Assembly (NCBI GenBank): GCA_914767885.1
Contig: CAJZBQ010000020.1
Coordinates: 496,001 to 560,000, forward strand
Origin: Blepharisma stoltei
Taxonomy: Eukaryota > Ciliophora > Heterotrichea > Heterotrichida > Blepharismidae
Length of the DNA: 64,000 nt
Direction of reading: 5' to 3'
Every line of letters begins with the position of its first letter. Position 1 is the first letter of the stretch. The position numbers and the translations under genes are program-made. Below the pieces are notes generated by a model that was not told the DNA's origin, made no database searches, and saw only the letters and a list, made by a program, of their open reading frames with translations. Shown here one piece after another: positions 38,082 to 56,661 of the stretch.

Positions 38082-40977
38082 ATGAGTTTTTCTGGCTCAG
38101 TCAGAACCCCCACTAATTCAAAGAGAGCGAGCTCCAACGGTGACTTCACATTTGTTACTGTCGCGCCTAAAGGGAATTTTAATGACAATCCTGTAATAAG
38201 AAGGCTTAAAATAATGCAGGATTCAGAAAAAAAATCGTGGAAAGGGATTGATATAGAAGCGATTGGCAAACCAGGAAATGGGATAAGCAACACTAAAGAA
38301 CTTTCTGGGTTTTTAAAATATTATGAAGGAAAATGCACCAAAGTTCTTAACGAATTGTCGAAGGAAGAAGATACAAGACCCATTTTACTCACTTTTTCAC
38401 CAGTTTCAGAAAATCAGCTGGTAAAGGAAGGGCCAATTCCTAATATTTATAGCAAGGGAAACTTTTTGCAGCAGCGTGAATTGCTGTATAGGGTTTATAA
38501 AACTGATGCACGGCTTGTAAGGTCTGTCTTAGAAATTTCAGGATTGAGTCCTACAGATTCTCACGATTGGAATATTTTATGACTCGGATCAAGTGGCCAG
38601 CCTTACTTATATGAAGGCTTGAATGAGTACCAAAAAATCAATCATTTTCCAAATTCATATGAAATTACACGAAAAGACCGAATGCATATCAATCTCTCAG
38701 CGATGATAGAAAAATATGGGATTGAGGACTTCGATTTTATTCCTGAAACTTATCTTCTTCCTGATGATTTTAATTCATTTTATTCACAATTTCAAAAGGA
38801 TAAACATGCGAAATGAATACATAAGCCATGCAATTCCTCACAAGGAAAAGGAATCTATTTAGTGGAATCATTGTCTGATATTCCTGCAGATGAGCCTTGT
38901 GTGGTCTCTAGGTACATACAAAATCCTTTGCTTATCAATCAATTGAAATTTGACATCAGGATTTACGTTCTTGTTACTTGCTTTGAGCCTTTAAGGATTT
39001 ACATGTTCAAAGAAGGGCTCGCCAGATTTGCAAGTGAGCCATACACTCCTGATAGCAAAGGAAATAAGTATGTTCATTTGACAAATTACAGTGTAAATAA
39101 AAAAAATGAAAAATTCATACAGAACCAAGATTGAAAGCAAGACGATTACGGCCATAAGTGAAGTGTTTCAGCCCTTTGCAAACATCTTGAAGCAGCTGGG
39201 GTGGATATTGATTTATTATGAAGCAAAATCTATGATTTGATAATTAAAACAATTATGTCTATAGAAACCACAGTAGTGGACTCTGTTAAGCAGCTTGCAG
39301 TACATAGGAACAACTGTTTTGATTTATTAGGCTTTCATAATAAAATGGCATTCGGTTCGAGAGAAATTAGCTCTTCTAATTTTCTCTCCCTCATGGAATT
39401 TATTTATGGGATTGGGTTTTCTCTAGAGAATTTCTGCACAGCAATAGCAGTTTAACTTTGAAATAACCAAAGGAACTGCTCCTCAGTGCAGTCAAGAGGC
39501 TCAGGGTTTTATCTCTCAGCACATCTCCAAGGGAAGATGACCCTTAGGCGGAGCACGCGCAGGAGCTGAGTATGGAGAGCGACGGCAATGCTCCGGGTGA
39601 GATGTGCGGCAACTGGATGCGAAGCGTCGATAGAAGGCTTGGCCGGTGAGCTGACCATCGCGATTCCAAGATGGCTCCGTGACGTCACTAGTTTAGCTAA
39701 ATCCCCATTTGTTTAGAGTGTGGCACTAGACACCTTAAACACCAGATGATAAAGCTAAGTTAAGTTAAGATTTATTAGGTTTTGATATCTTAATAGACTC
39801 TGAGCTAAAACCTTGGCTATTAGAAGTAAATTTGTCACCATCATTAGCTACTGACTCTCCATTAGATTTGTTTATTAAAGGAAATTTAGTCGCAGATACC
39901 CTGAACCTTGTAGGACTTCGCATGTTTGATAGAAAAAAAGAATCTGCTAATAAAATCCGTTCACGTATAAGAGCAAGACAAAACCAGCTCGCCCAAAGTA
40001 GAAATAAAAACAACATAAGAGCTAGTTCTCCAGTTTCTCGCAAAAAAGAATTTTCAATGTCTCAAAGCTTCAAGAACATCTTAAAAGAAACTTTAGAAGA
40101 GTATGAAAGACGAGGAAACTTCGTCAGAATCTATCCTTCTAAAGGCTGCAGTGTTTACGACCACTACTTCACTACTCTTCGGCCTGTAAACAGGACTCTA
40201 TATAATTATTTATTTGAAGAGCTGCTTTCGCAGAAATCTGATGACCAGCTGCCTCCCCCAGAAATAAAAAGGCCAACTTCATCTTCTATGATGAGCCCTA
40301 TAAAGAGCCACTTCAAGTCAGCGCACAAGCCTCGCTCAGCCAATATTTCAGTTGACCATTCATTGATGCCAGAGTCTTCATTTGAGGAAGAAGAAACTAA
40401 GTCCAAAGAGCAATTGAAGGTGCTTTCTTCGAACTCAGATTTGAAAGCAAACCCTTTGCCAAGCAAAAAAGAAGGGAGACTGATAATAACAGGAGATGAC
40501 ATTTTAATTGAGTATGTCTCCAGGATTATGCACGCTATAAAAGCGATAAATGAAGAAAATTTGAAGCCATATTGGAAGAAAAACATTGATAACTTCATTT
40601 CACATCAAGTTTGGCACAGCGAGCCAAAGAAATCAGAAAACATGTGAGAAAGGCTGGAAGAAAGGCTTCAGGTGATGAAAACGCGAAAAAAACAAATAAA
40701 TAACAACGTCGAAGACCTAGAAAGCCAAAAACACAGCGTTTTGCGAGGATTATCGGCTTCACAAATAGAGAAAATGCTATTAAGCTCCTCAAAAAATGCT
40801 GCCCACGAAATAGTATCATGCTTATTTGACCAAGAAGGCAAAGGTGTTTTAACTGGGATCATCAAATGGCTCGCCACATCTGCAGCGAACCCCCAGGCTC
40901 GCTATTTTAAAGAAAAGCGAAACCGGAAATTCGACGACACTGATCAGCAGACTGCAGAGGAATCAACCCCTCAGTAA
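38082..40977 (+). CDS. Tubulin tyrosine ligase-like (TTLL4/5-type polyglutamylase), one IES (815 aa)
   Basis: ATP-grasp ligase that adds glutamate chains to tubulin in axonemes and basal bodies. Core motifs: 'SSQGKGIYLVESL' (nucleotide loop), 'VSRYIQNPLLI', 'FDIRIYVLVTCFEPLRIYMF', 'HLTNYSVNKKN', 'NCFDLLGF' and 'LKPWLLEVNLSPSL' (metal/ATP-binding Glu and Asn). Many conserved Trp are TGA (38580, 38814, 39132 areas). A 448-bp retroposon-like IES splits 'FDLLGF' from 'DILIDSELKPW'; removing it gives 816 codons exactly. The C-terminal half is basic and Ser-rich, ending in a helical segment. The TTLL4/5 subgroup is my best guess from the core. Confidence 0.88.
39321..39783. mobile_element. IES, retroposon-like, 448 bp, 15-bp target duplication
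   Basis: GATTTATTAGGCTTT (39321-39335) and GATTTATTAGGTTTT (39769-39783) flank a GC-richer element with GTGACGTCACTAGTTTAGCT (about 39678-39697). An inverted relative lies at 52700-53000 inside the kinase IES. Excision restores the TTLL frame. The single mismatch between the duplications implies the insertion is not very recent. Confidence 0.85.
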
Positions 40978-41252
40978 GCCTTATTTAGAAAAAGTTCCAG
41001 GATGTCCCCGACTTCTTCATCATCAATTTTAAATTCTTTTTCATCCAGAAGCAGAAAGACGTAAGAAATAATTAGATTTGGAGGAAGATTTGGGTGACAA
41101 TAAATTTAATTTAATATGAATCATTATTTAATATGGCTTTTTGTAAATTTTGTTAAATTGCAAAATGAATTTTTTTATTATTAATTCTAGCCAATCAAAA
41201 TGCTATCAAGAATTTCTTAATTTTAGAATAATTGATTTAGTTATTGATATAA
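40978..41252. other. Intergenic region with a short antisense coding-like fragment
   Basis: On the minus strand, 41100 down to 40975 reads as a coding-like stretch ('SYVFLLLDEKEFKIDDEEVG') of ~42 codons without a start, then TGA (Trp here) and on into the antisense of the TTLL 3' end. It may be a gene remnant. The rest is AT-rich. Confidence 0.3.
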
Positions 41253-44457
<3,205 letters not shown>

Positions 44458-44465
44458 AATATAAA

Positions 44466-46306
44466 ATGAACCGGGGTTTTGTATTTTTATTTATATTTCC
44501 TTTCGTTTTTTCAGCTGACTGCAACACAGGGTGTAACAGCACAATGATAGGGGATGGAACATGCAACACTGAATGCGATGTTTATGCTTGCAATTGGGAT
44601 AATGGAGATTGTGGGTCAATTTGCAGTACTTCATGTTTATATACAATGGTTGGGGACGGTGTCTGCCAGTCTTATTGCAATACAGAAAAATGCAGCTACG
44701 ATTTAAACGATTGCACCTCTTGCAAAAACGCTGGGTGCACACTTTCAAATTTAGGTAATGGAGTTTGCAATTCAAACTGCGATATAGCTATCTGCAATTA
44801 TGATAACGGAGAGTGCAATAAATATGTAATATACAACCAAACTTATGAATTAGTTAACTATACACAATCAGAAACTGATGTTAAAGAATGAAATTATGGA
44901 AAAGTCGCAGGCGTTGGCTTAGGGGTGTTTTTGACGATCGTTGCAATTATTGTAGGTGTTTTAGTATGCATTATCGGCACAGCAACTCCATGCTTTCTTG
45001 TAATGTTTATATTGGGAATACTAATTCCTCTGATTACATTTTTAATAGTAGGCTTGGCTCCTCATCATAAAAATGAAGAAAAGAACACTGATAACCGGCA
45101 TGACTATTATTTAGCTGCAAGGATTGTGTTTTTGGTCATTATGGTCGTTTTCGGGCTGTTTTCTTGTGTTAGTGTTGTTAATTTTTATTTTGGGGTGAAT
45201 CTGAAGACAAGAAGAGTTGATTCAAGAATCACAGGAGCCGCACTTGCTGATTTGTTAGAAAAGAAAAATGAACCGCCTCAGGAGGGAAATGATTTGCAAG
45301 AAGGGCAGATGCCACAAGGAGATGGGCTTGAAATGCAGCCAGTAAGGGATCAGTCACAGTTACAATATCGATCTAGGGGAGATGCGGGCCAAGCTTATGA
45401 TCCTTATGGGTATATGCAAGATCAGCCTCCTAGTCGTGAACAAAGCAGATTTATTCAAGGTCTAATTCCCCCCCTCTATGAGCGAAAGAAAAAATGGAGG
45501 GGGTTAATTTTTTTTTTTTAAAACATTTATATATAAATTTTTATAAAAATTTTTTTTTCGAAATTTTTTAAAAAAATCCTAATTCGCAAAAATTGGAAAG
45601 CAAATATTAATTTAATTTATAAAATTTATGTTTTAAGGTGCAATTGTTTAAAAGTAAACAGAATAAGCTATAGATTTCATTATAACTAATTATCTTTTAT
45701 ATATCAATTTTTTTTATAAAAAATTTTTGTTCATTCACGGAGGGTGGATTTTTTAGGTAAAAACTAGGGATTTTTTCTAATGGTTTTGTTCGCTCACGGA
45801 GGGGGAGAGTAAGCAGATTTTCGCAAGATCAAGGCAGGTTTGGACCAGATCAAAGCAGATTTGGACCAGATCAAAGCAGATTTGGACCAGATCAAAGCAG
45901 ATTTGGACCAGATCAAAGCAGGCTTGGGCAAGACCAAAGCAGATTTGGGCAGGATCAAAGCAGGCTTGGACAGGATCAAAGTAGATTTGGGCAAGACCAA
46001 GGGCGATTTAACCAAGATCAAGGAAGGTTCGGCCAAGATCAAAGTAGATTCAGTCAAGAGCAAGGCAGATTTGGCCAAGACCAAAGTAGGTTTAGTCCAG
46101 ATCAAAGTAGATTTGGGCAAGATCCAGGTAGATTACCTCAAAGCCAAATAAGCGCAAATCAAGACCCTAGAAGATCGCCACCTGGCTACCAAAATGAAAT
46201 AAGAGAAGACCTTCCAGTCTATCCGCCAGGCAGAAGCGCCAACCGAGGATATTCAAATGGCCAAGGTCAGCCTAGAGATGGTAGTTTATATCAAGATCGC
46301 AGATAA
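44466..46306 (+). CDS. Secreted/membrane LNR-repeat protein with heptapeptide tail, one IES (497 aa)
   Basis: A signal peptide ('MNRGFVFLFIFPFVFSAD') is followed by three Lin-12/Notch-type repeats, each with the C-x..GDG.C...C....C..D..DC pattern ('MIGDGTCNTEC', 'MVGDGVCQSYC', 'NLGNGVCNSNC'). After a TGA=Trp come three hydrophobic segments ('VGLGVFLTIVAIIVGVLVCI', 'VMFILGILIPLITFLIVGL', 'IVFLVIMVVFGLFSCVSV'), then a Gln/Pro-rich cytoplasmic tail. An IES (45463-45811) precedes about 15 tandem heptapeptides of the form SRFGQDQ/SRFGPDQ. Total 498 codons. LNR domains bind calcium; the function of the whole is unknown. Confidence 0.8.
45463..45811. mobile_element. IES, CCGTGAG MITE, 347 bp, eroded left end
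   Basis: TA at 45463-45464 and 45810-45811; left end ATTCCCCCCCTCTATGAGCG, right end GTTCGCTCACGGAGGGGGAG. Excision joins 'RFIQGL' to 'SRFSQDQ', exactly at the start of the heptapeptide array. Confidence 0.88.
45817..46135 (+). repeat. 21-bp coding minisatellite (heptapeptide SRFGxDQ)
   Basis: About 15 tandem copies of AGCAGATTTGGACCAGATCA-type units, in frame with the LNR protein. The first units are nearly identical and later ones diverge (AGTAGATTTGGGCAAGACCA), suggesting expansion from the 5' side. Confidence 0.9.
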
Positions 46307-46436
46307 CTTGGAAAATACAATTCTTTAATTTATCATAATAATATTAATTACAAAATATTTACTCCCCTTTCAATTGGAGAAATACATCAGTAAAATTTGA
46401 TTTTTTGGTACTTAACCCATATGCATAAAATGGCGT

Positions 46437-46870
46437 AGTGAATCAGCCAGCCTCCTAGTACCTGTAGCTGCGGAGACCTAGGGACATTGTGAAAGGGAGT
46501 TTAGCATTCAGCACATGTTTTATCCGGCCAGGTTTTACTTGGCTTGGTGAAGTAAAAATGTCCAGATTTTTGGATTGCAGGCTGATCTAGAACGTTTCCC
46601 AACGTGATGCCAGATGTTGTGTCCTGGACTACGAATTTTAATCTTGGACGACAGGTGACCAGAAAATTTGTTTTTCGAATTTTCTAGTTGGCATATGGTA
46701 CAGTGACCAAAACTTTCCGATTACCAGGGAGCATATGCAGGGCTTGTTTGGTAGGATCAAGACTTTGAAGTTTGTGAGACGATTGTCGGCGAAAATGATG
46801 AGTGGAGCGTTCTGGAAGGAAATAAAGATTTTCGAATCACGACTGGGGGCTTTTACATAATCTAACTAAG
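46437..46870. repeat. Retroposon-like dispersed repeat copy
   Basis: GC-richer block with GATTACCAGGGAGCATATGC and TTTGTGAGACGATTGTC, recognisably similar to ACTACCGGGGAGCAAGCGCA at about 2375. Ends not defined. Confidence 0.5.
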
Positions 46871-47162
46871 TGTAAGGATAATTTAAATCTCCTTTATGTC
46901 GGAACAAAATTGCTTTCAAATAGGAAAATTTTATCGATGAAAATACTAATTTTAATAATTTTTTTTGCCTAATGTAACAGAAAAAAATGCATTTAAAATG
47001 CTATTTAAGCAGTTTTCACACTGAATCGATTAATTTTTTTATTTAATTCTTTATAAAAATAAATTAAAATTCAAAGTATTATGCTCAATTAATATTTTTT
47101 TGGAAATTTTAAATAAAATTAGTTTTGACATAGTTTAATAGAAAAATTCAACTAGATTCTAC

Positions 47163-47564
47163 TTACTCCCCCCCCCCCCCTCCGTGAGCGAACAAAAACC
47201 ATTAGAAAAATCGCCATTTTTTGACCAAAAACCCACCCTCCGTGAGTGAACAAAAAATTTTTTTAATAGAAAAAATTTTAATGGAAAAAAATTTTGATAT
47301 ATAAGTGATAATTAGTATAATGAAATCTAGAGCTAATTCTTTTTAATTTTTAAACAAATTGCGTTTTTTAAAACATAATTTTTGCAAAATTAAATTAATA
47401 TTTGCTTCCCAATTTTTGCAAATTAGGATTTTTTTTTAAATTTCGAAAAAAATATTTTTTTATAAAATTTATATATATAAATTTTTTTTAAAAAAAAAAA
47501 TTAACCCCCCTCCGTGAGCGAACAAAATTTTTTTTGTTCGCTCACGGAGGGGGGGGGGGAGTTA
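47163..47564. mobile_element. CCGTGAG MITE, 399 bp, inserted in another repeat
   Basis: TTA at 47163-47165 and 47562-47564; nearly identical to the copies at 9.8 and 16.8 kb. It splits, or lies between, two copies of an element containing AATCGATTAATTTTTTT and AAATAAATTAAAATTCAAAG. Confidence 0.85.
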
Positions 47565-47869
47565 AAACATTTTTTCACACTAAATCGATTAATTTTTTTT
47601 AATCATTTCTTCGTAAAAATAAATTAAAATTCAAAGAATTGTGCTCATTTTATATTTTCTTTAAATTGTATTAACAAAAAGGTTTGACTAGGTTTAAATT
47701 GGAATAGGAATTTTTGTTCTAGTTTAAATGGGTGGAAGAGTCAGTATTGCAATTGTTACAGCTTTTAAAGTTAGCACGTTTTAATATCTGACCTTTTATC
47801 AAATTCCATGTATTAGCTCTCAGCTTATTATAAATAATTAATAAACTAATTTCAAAAGTTTCCTTTTAC

Positions 47870-48181
47870 TACTCCATCCGTTAGCGAACCAGTCGCTCAA
47901 GGAGGGAGATTAATTTTTTTTTTAAAAAAATTTAAAAAAACTTGTAAAATTCGAGAAATAAATATTAATTTAATTTTTCAAATTTATGTTTTAAAATGAG
48001 ACCAGTTTAAAATTAAACAGAATTAGCAAGAGGTTTCACTAATAATAATTATCACTTATATATCAATTTTTTTCATAAAAAAATTTTATATTAAAAATAT
48101 TTTTGCTTGCTGACAGAGGTTTGGCTTTGCAAAAAATAGGGATTTTCCAATGTTTTTGTTCACTCACAGGGGAGTGAGTTA
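47870..48181. mobile_element. Eroded CCGTGAG MITE
   Basis: ACTCCATCCGTTAGCGAAC at left and GTTCACTCACAGGGGAGTGAG at right, with the family core (ATTATCACTTATATATCAAT) between. Intergenic, so excision cannot be tested by frame. Confidence 0.75.
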
Positions 48182-48613
48182 GGGAAAATCTCTGCATGCC
48201 TTCATTTCTAGAGAAAAATAACGATAATTAAAAAATACGCCAAAATAGTAAAAGCTTTCGAGTTTGCCCAAAATAATGGCTCAATAATGGGCGATAACTG
48301 CTAACTTAATGCTAATGCTAATAAAAAATAGGCCAAACAACTGAGCTATTTAAATCTCTACCTTTATTTTATTTATAGAAAGCAAATAATAAGAATTTGC
48401 TATAAGAGCATCTTCTAAGGCAGAATTCACTATACTTTTGTAGGTAAATTTACCGAATAGTAAGCCCAAATTTGTAATAACAATAAAAATAGCAGTATAA
48501 CAATTTTACAAGAACATTTTGATATAATTACAAAGCATAAAAGAAAATTAACTGAGCTCTTTATTCAATTTTTTATCAAATAAATTTCAGTTTTTTGATA
48601 TACTCAATAATTA

Positions 48614-49447
48614 ATGTGCGTTACTGCTATAGCTTATTTTGTTCACCCCAAATACCCATTTGTTTTACTTTTCAACAGAGATGAGGTATTCGAAAGGCCT
48701 GTGTCAGAGATAGCAGAGTGAACTGATGAATGGGAAGGAATAGTTGCTGGTCGAGATTTGATGGCAGGTGGAACGTGGCTAGGGATGAATCATGATGGTA
48801 AGTTTGTTGCTGTCACAAATTTTAGGGATAGCAACACTCAGACTGAACAGCAAAAAGTTCCAAGCATTGCGGTTGAATTGGATAATAGAGGCGCCTTTCT
48901 TAGCCGCGGTTTGATCCCTTTACAAATTTTAAGAAAAAACGTAAATATTGTGGGCGAACTTGAAAATTTATGGGAAGAAAGATCTCGCTATAGGAGCTTC
49001 AACTTATTAGCAGGAGACGTTAAAGGCTCTGGACTTTATTATTTTAGCGTAAATCAAACTGAAAATGCTTTTAATGGCTTAAAGCAGCTTGAGCAAGGAC
49101 TCCATTGCATGTCTAACACTGACATTTCTAACAACTGAAAAAGGACGACAACGCTAAAAGATGAACTAGATTGTTTTTTAAAAAACCATGAAGAGTTTTC
49201 ACCGCTAGATTTGTTACCTCTTTTAACGCCTGAGCTAGCTAGTAATGAGCCCACTCAACGAGCAGTGTCAGTTTTCTATAAATCAAACCCTATAAATATA
49301 GGTGAAAAAACTATCTCTTTTGGGACAGTGTCCTCTACAATTATAACAGTAAGCATTTCTAATGAAGTTAATATACTTGAAAGGACATGAAGCAGAGACC
49401 AATTATCATATGCTGACACATCTAAAAGTTTTTATATATCTACTTAG
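48614..49447 (+). CDS. TANGO2: TANGO2-family (NRDE) protein, 277 aa
   Basis: ATG at 48614, TAG at 49445-49447, several TGA=Trp. The N-terminus 'MCVTAIAYFVHPKYPFVLLF' with Cys2 followed by 'NRDE' is the signature of the TANGO2/NRDE family (possible N-terminal nucleophile), then 'AGRDLMAGGTWLGMNHDGKF' and 'ALTNFR'-like 'AVTNFRD'. The length matches the family. Its role (heme transfer or lipid homeostasis) is debated in animals. No intron or IES. A decayed copy of its 3' half lies directly downstream. Confidence 0.9.
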
Positions 49448-49689
49448 AAATTATAAGAAACACTTGTGCGATATTTTTTAATTTTTAATATGGATAGCTA
49501 AATCTGATTACTAGTTTTATCAGAAAAGAAAAATAGATTACAAAAAGGATAAAAAAGCTAAATCTTAATCGATGTTAATGCTAATGCTATGCTGACGCTA
49601 ATTAAGATCATTAAAAAAATTATCTTGAGACACAAGATCTTATTCATCATGCCTTGACATGTTGGATGCCTGTACGCTAATTAATAAAC

Positions 49690-50270
49690 TGAAAAAGGTT
49701 CTATATTATAAAGCATTTTGGGCTGGGGATCTATTTTAATGACTGATACTGAAATATCTAAAAGCAGATTTCTTTAAAGATGAGCTAAATTATTTTAAAA
49801 AACCATGAAAATGTTTCATCATTATATTTCCTCTTTTAACACCTAACTATCTAGTAAGAGTCTACTCAAAGCATAGTTTCAGATTTCTATAAGTCAATCT
49901 CACTAAATATACTTTCCATAAGTTTTAGAACTGCCTTAGAAGAAAAATGTTCTGATTATTTTTTTTGGTTATCAGAGCTCTGGCTAAAAAATAGTTAGCT
50001 AAAATTTAGAAATAATAATAATAATTGAACCCTTGGTTTAACAATAAAGAATAAAAAGTAAGGATTCAAAATAAGGGCGCAACGAATAAGTTTCTAATCA
50101 ATATAGGTAAAATAATATCTATATTGGTACAATATACTTCTCTACCATTATAACTCTGAACAATTTTAATGAAATTAATATACTCGAAAGGACATGGTGT
50201 AAAGACCAATTATCATATAATGATGCTTTAAAAGGATTTTTTTATCTAATTAAAAGTTTTTGCAAAAAAA
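49690..50270 (+). pseudogene. Decayed duplicate of the TANGO2 3' half
   Basis: Segments such as TTTTAAAAAACCATGAAAA, CCTCTTTTAACACCTAAC, ATTTCTATAAGTCAATC and GAAATTAATATACTCGAAAG match, in order, the end of the gene at 48614-49447, with many substitutions, stops and small indels. No open frame remains. It is a tandem duplication remnant in the same orientation. Confidence 0.8.
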
Positions 50271-50312
50271 TACTAATAGCAATTTAAATTTTGAGATAGT
50301 TTTAAGTTATAT

Positions 50313-55051
<4,739 letters not shown>

Positions 55052-55984
55052 GCAAGGAACTGATAAATTAATATGAGTAATTTTTCTTATTTTAGCCTAT
55101 ATTAGTTAGTTTCCAATTTCAAAATGGAATCTAAAAATATGCAAAACCTCGAGTAACTCTGGAAACTCAAGCATTTAAATAATAAATTTTCTTACAAACT
55201 ATGGTCTGAATGTTTGAAATTTACTGTATGATCTTCCTCAACTTACTTATTATTTAAGTTTTAGAAGTCTTGCATCCATAATAATTTTTCTTAACAGAAA
55301 ACCCGCACTTAGTTGGAAATATTTATTTTTAAACAAATTTATTACTCCCTTCTAGCAGGCAAAACTATTATAAAAATCACTATTTTGGTAAAAATTAACT
55401 AAGCAGTAAAAAATTGTTTTTATATAATAAATATTTTTGTACAAAAATAATTTAATAAATTTAATGATTGTAATAATAAGATATTAATTTTAAATTGCTT
55501 TTATCCTTAAATATAATTTTATAGATTAAAATTGCTCTTAATTTAAAACATCTAAAAATAAGAAATTTCAAAATTATATGCCGATCTTATAATATAATTT
55601 TTTTTAAAGATAAAACTTCTTTACTTTAAGAGGGTGTCAGAAAAATATCTCCAAAATATGTTTGTGCTAATTCCGCCTCAGCACTGATTGATCAAGGATA
55701 GGTTGATAGAAAGCTTATTTTATTGATTATTTATATAAAACTTTACAAAATTTGAAAAATACTGTATTAATGATTTTGTTGATTGCTCAATCCCTTTAGC
55801 TTCTTTAATAATATCGCTTATAGCGCTTTCCCGAGGATGGCGCGGAATGGCGCCATCCTCGGGAAAGCGCTATAATCAAGAATTGGGAGTAAGAAATTAA
55901 ATTAAGATTTTCCATGCATTTAATCCTTCTGACGTAGATTTTGAGTACAAAAGCGACTAAGCCATATTCGTTTATAATGATAAA
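55052..55984. other. AT-rich intergenic region with a 56-bp palindrome
   Basis: No gene seen. The only notable structure is TATAGCGCTTTCCCGAGG...CCTCGGGAAAGCGCTATA at 55819-55874, a perfect hairpin with a GGAAT loop. Confidence 0.6.
55819..55874. mobile_element. 56-bp palindrome (minimal IES candidate)
   Basis: Arms TATAGCGCTTTCCCGAGGAT pair perfectly; TATA at both ends. It shares the GCGCGGAAT loop context with the palindrome at 34112-34341 (GATAGCGCGGAATACGC). Intergenic, so not frame-tested. Confidence 0.6.
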
Positions 55985-56485
55985 ATGTCAATCAGTGATC
56001 AGTCAACAGATAGAAGCAGCGATTGTGTTGAGCTCGTAACAGCTAGATGCCTCACTTATTCCTTTATTCTTGGAAGGGACGAGTCATTAATACCTGAAAT
56101 GGCAAGCCCTGACTCTGAAATGGAGATTTCCAAGCACCACTTCATGGACCATTTTCCTGAAGCTCGTGACCATGGTGTCACCTTCTTTTCTATTGTTCCG
56201 ACACTTTCTGGGGGAGAAGAGCTCAGACCTATATTTTGTTTTCAAACAGCTGAGGCAGTTTATGTCAAAGCTGCAACCATCATGCCAAGGTCAACATTTG
56301 ACCAGATAATGGATCTGGCTGCAAGGAGTGAGGTGAAGAGAATTTACATAGCAGTCCACAAAGAACTCCAAACATTCGCAAAAACTGTAAAAATGCTTAT
56401 GTACATGGGGTTCAGACAGTTGGAGCTGCAAGAGCAAAAGACATTGTGCCACACATCAGCTGTGTTGTTTGCACTTAAAGTCTAG
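55985..56485 (+). CDS. Ornithine decarboxylase antizyme-like protein (166 aa)
   Basis: Antizyme binds ornithine decarboxylase and limits polyamine synthesis and uptake. The C-terminal ~75 residues fit the family: 'VYVKAATIMPRSTFDQIM', 'RIYIAVHKELQTFAKTV' (family V-x-I-x-x-x-K-x-x-x-D position) and 'MYMGFRQLEL' (the F-x-x-x-GFE segment), ending in a short beta strand. In most eukaryotes a +1 ribosomal frameshift, often at a UGA, is required; here one frame is open from ATG 55985 to TAG 56483-56485. An upstream ATG (55977) opens a 20-codon frame ending TAA, but it lies in the -1, not +1, relation. No intron or IES. Confidence 0.65.
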   Translation: MSISDQSTDRSSDCVELVTARCLTYSFILGRDESLIPEMASPDSEMEISKHHFMDHFPEARDHGVTFFSIVPTLSGGEELRPIFCFQTAEAVYVKAATIMPRSTFDQIMDLAARSEVKRIYIAVHKELQTFAKTVKMLMYMGFRQLELQEQKTLCHTSAVLFALKV

Positions 56486-56661
56486 ATTAAATAATAGATA
56501 AAATAATAAAATTTGAGGTTGAAATTGTAATAATTTTATCAGAGTAATTATCTATGAATTTTATTTTCTGAGGATAATAATGGAAATGCAGGTGAAAATT
56601 CTAATAGAATAAAGATTTTAAGAGATTAATAAGCTAGATTACCATAAATTTTAAATTGTTA

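Larger units (their letters stand above)
46307..48613. other. 2.3-kb intergenic block of stacked repeats
   Basis: No host gene seen. It contains a retroposon-like copy (about 46437-46870, related to the insert at 2011-2514), two direct copies of an AT-rich element (about 46990-47160 and 47565-47720) around a fresh CCGTGAG MITE (47163-47564), and an eroded MITE (47870-48181). Confidence 0.65.

Noticed and set aside
45794-46120. Long minus-strand frame with Leu/Lys/Pro repeats (and a second plus frame) at the heptapeptide array
   Set aside because: Out-of-frame readings of a 21-bp repeat stay open by periodicity. The in-frame SRFGxDQ reading joins to the LNR protein through the IES.
45840-46151. 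CRISPR-like array
   Set aside because: The tandem 21-bp units have no spacers and encode a heptapeptide in frame; the sequence is eukaryotic.
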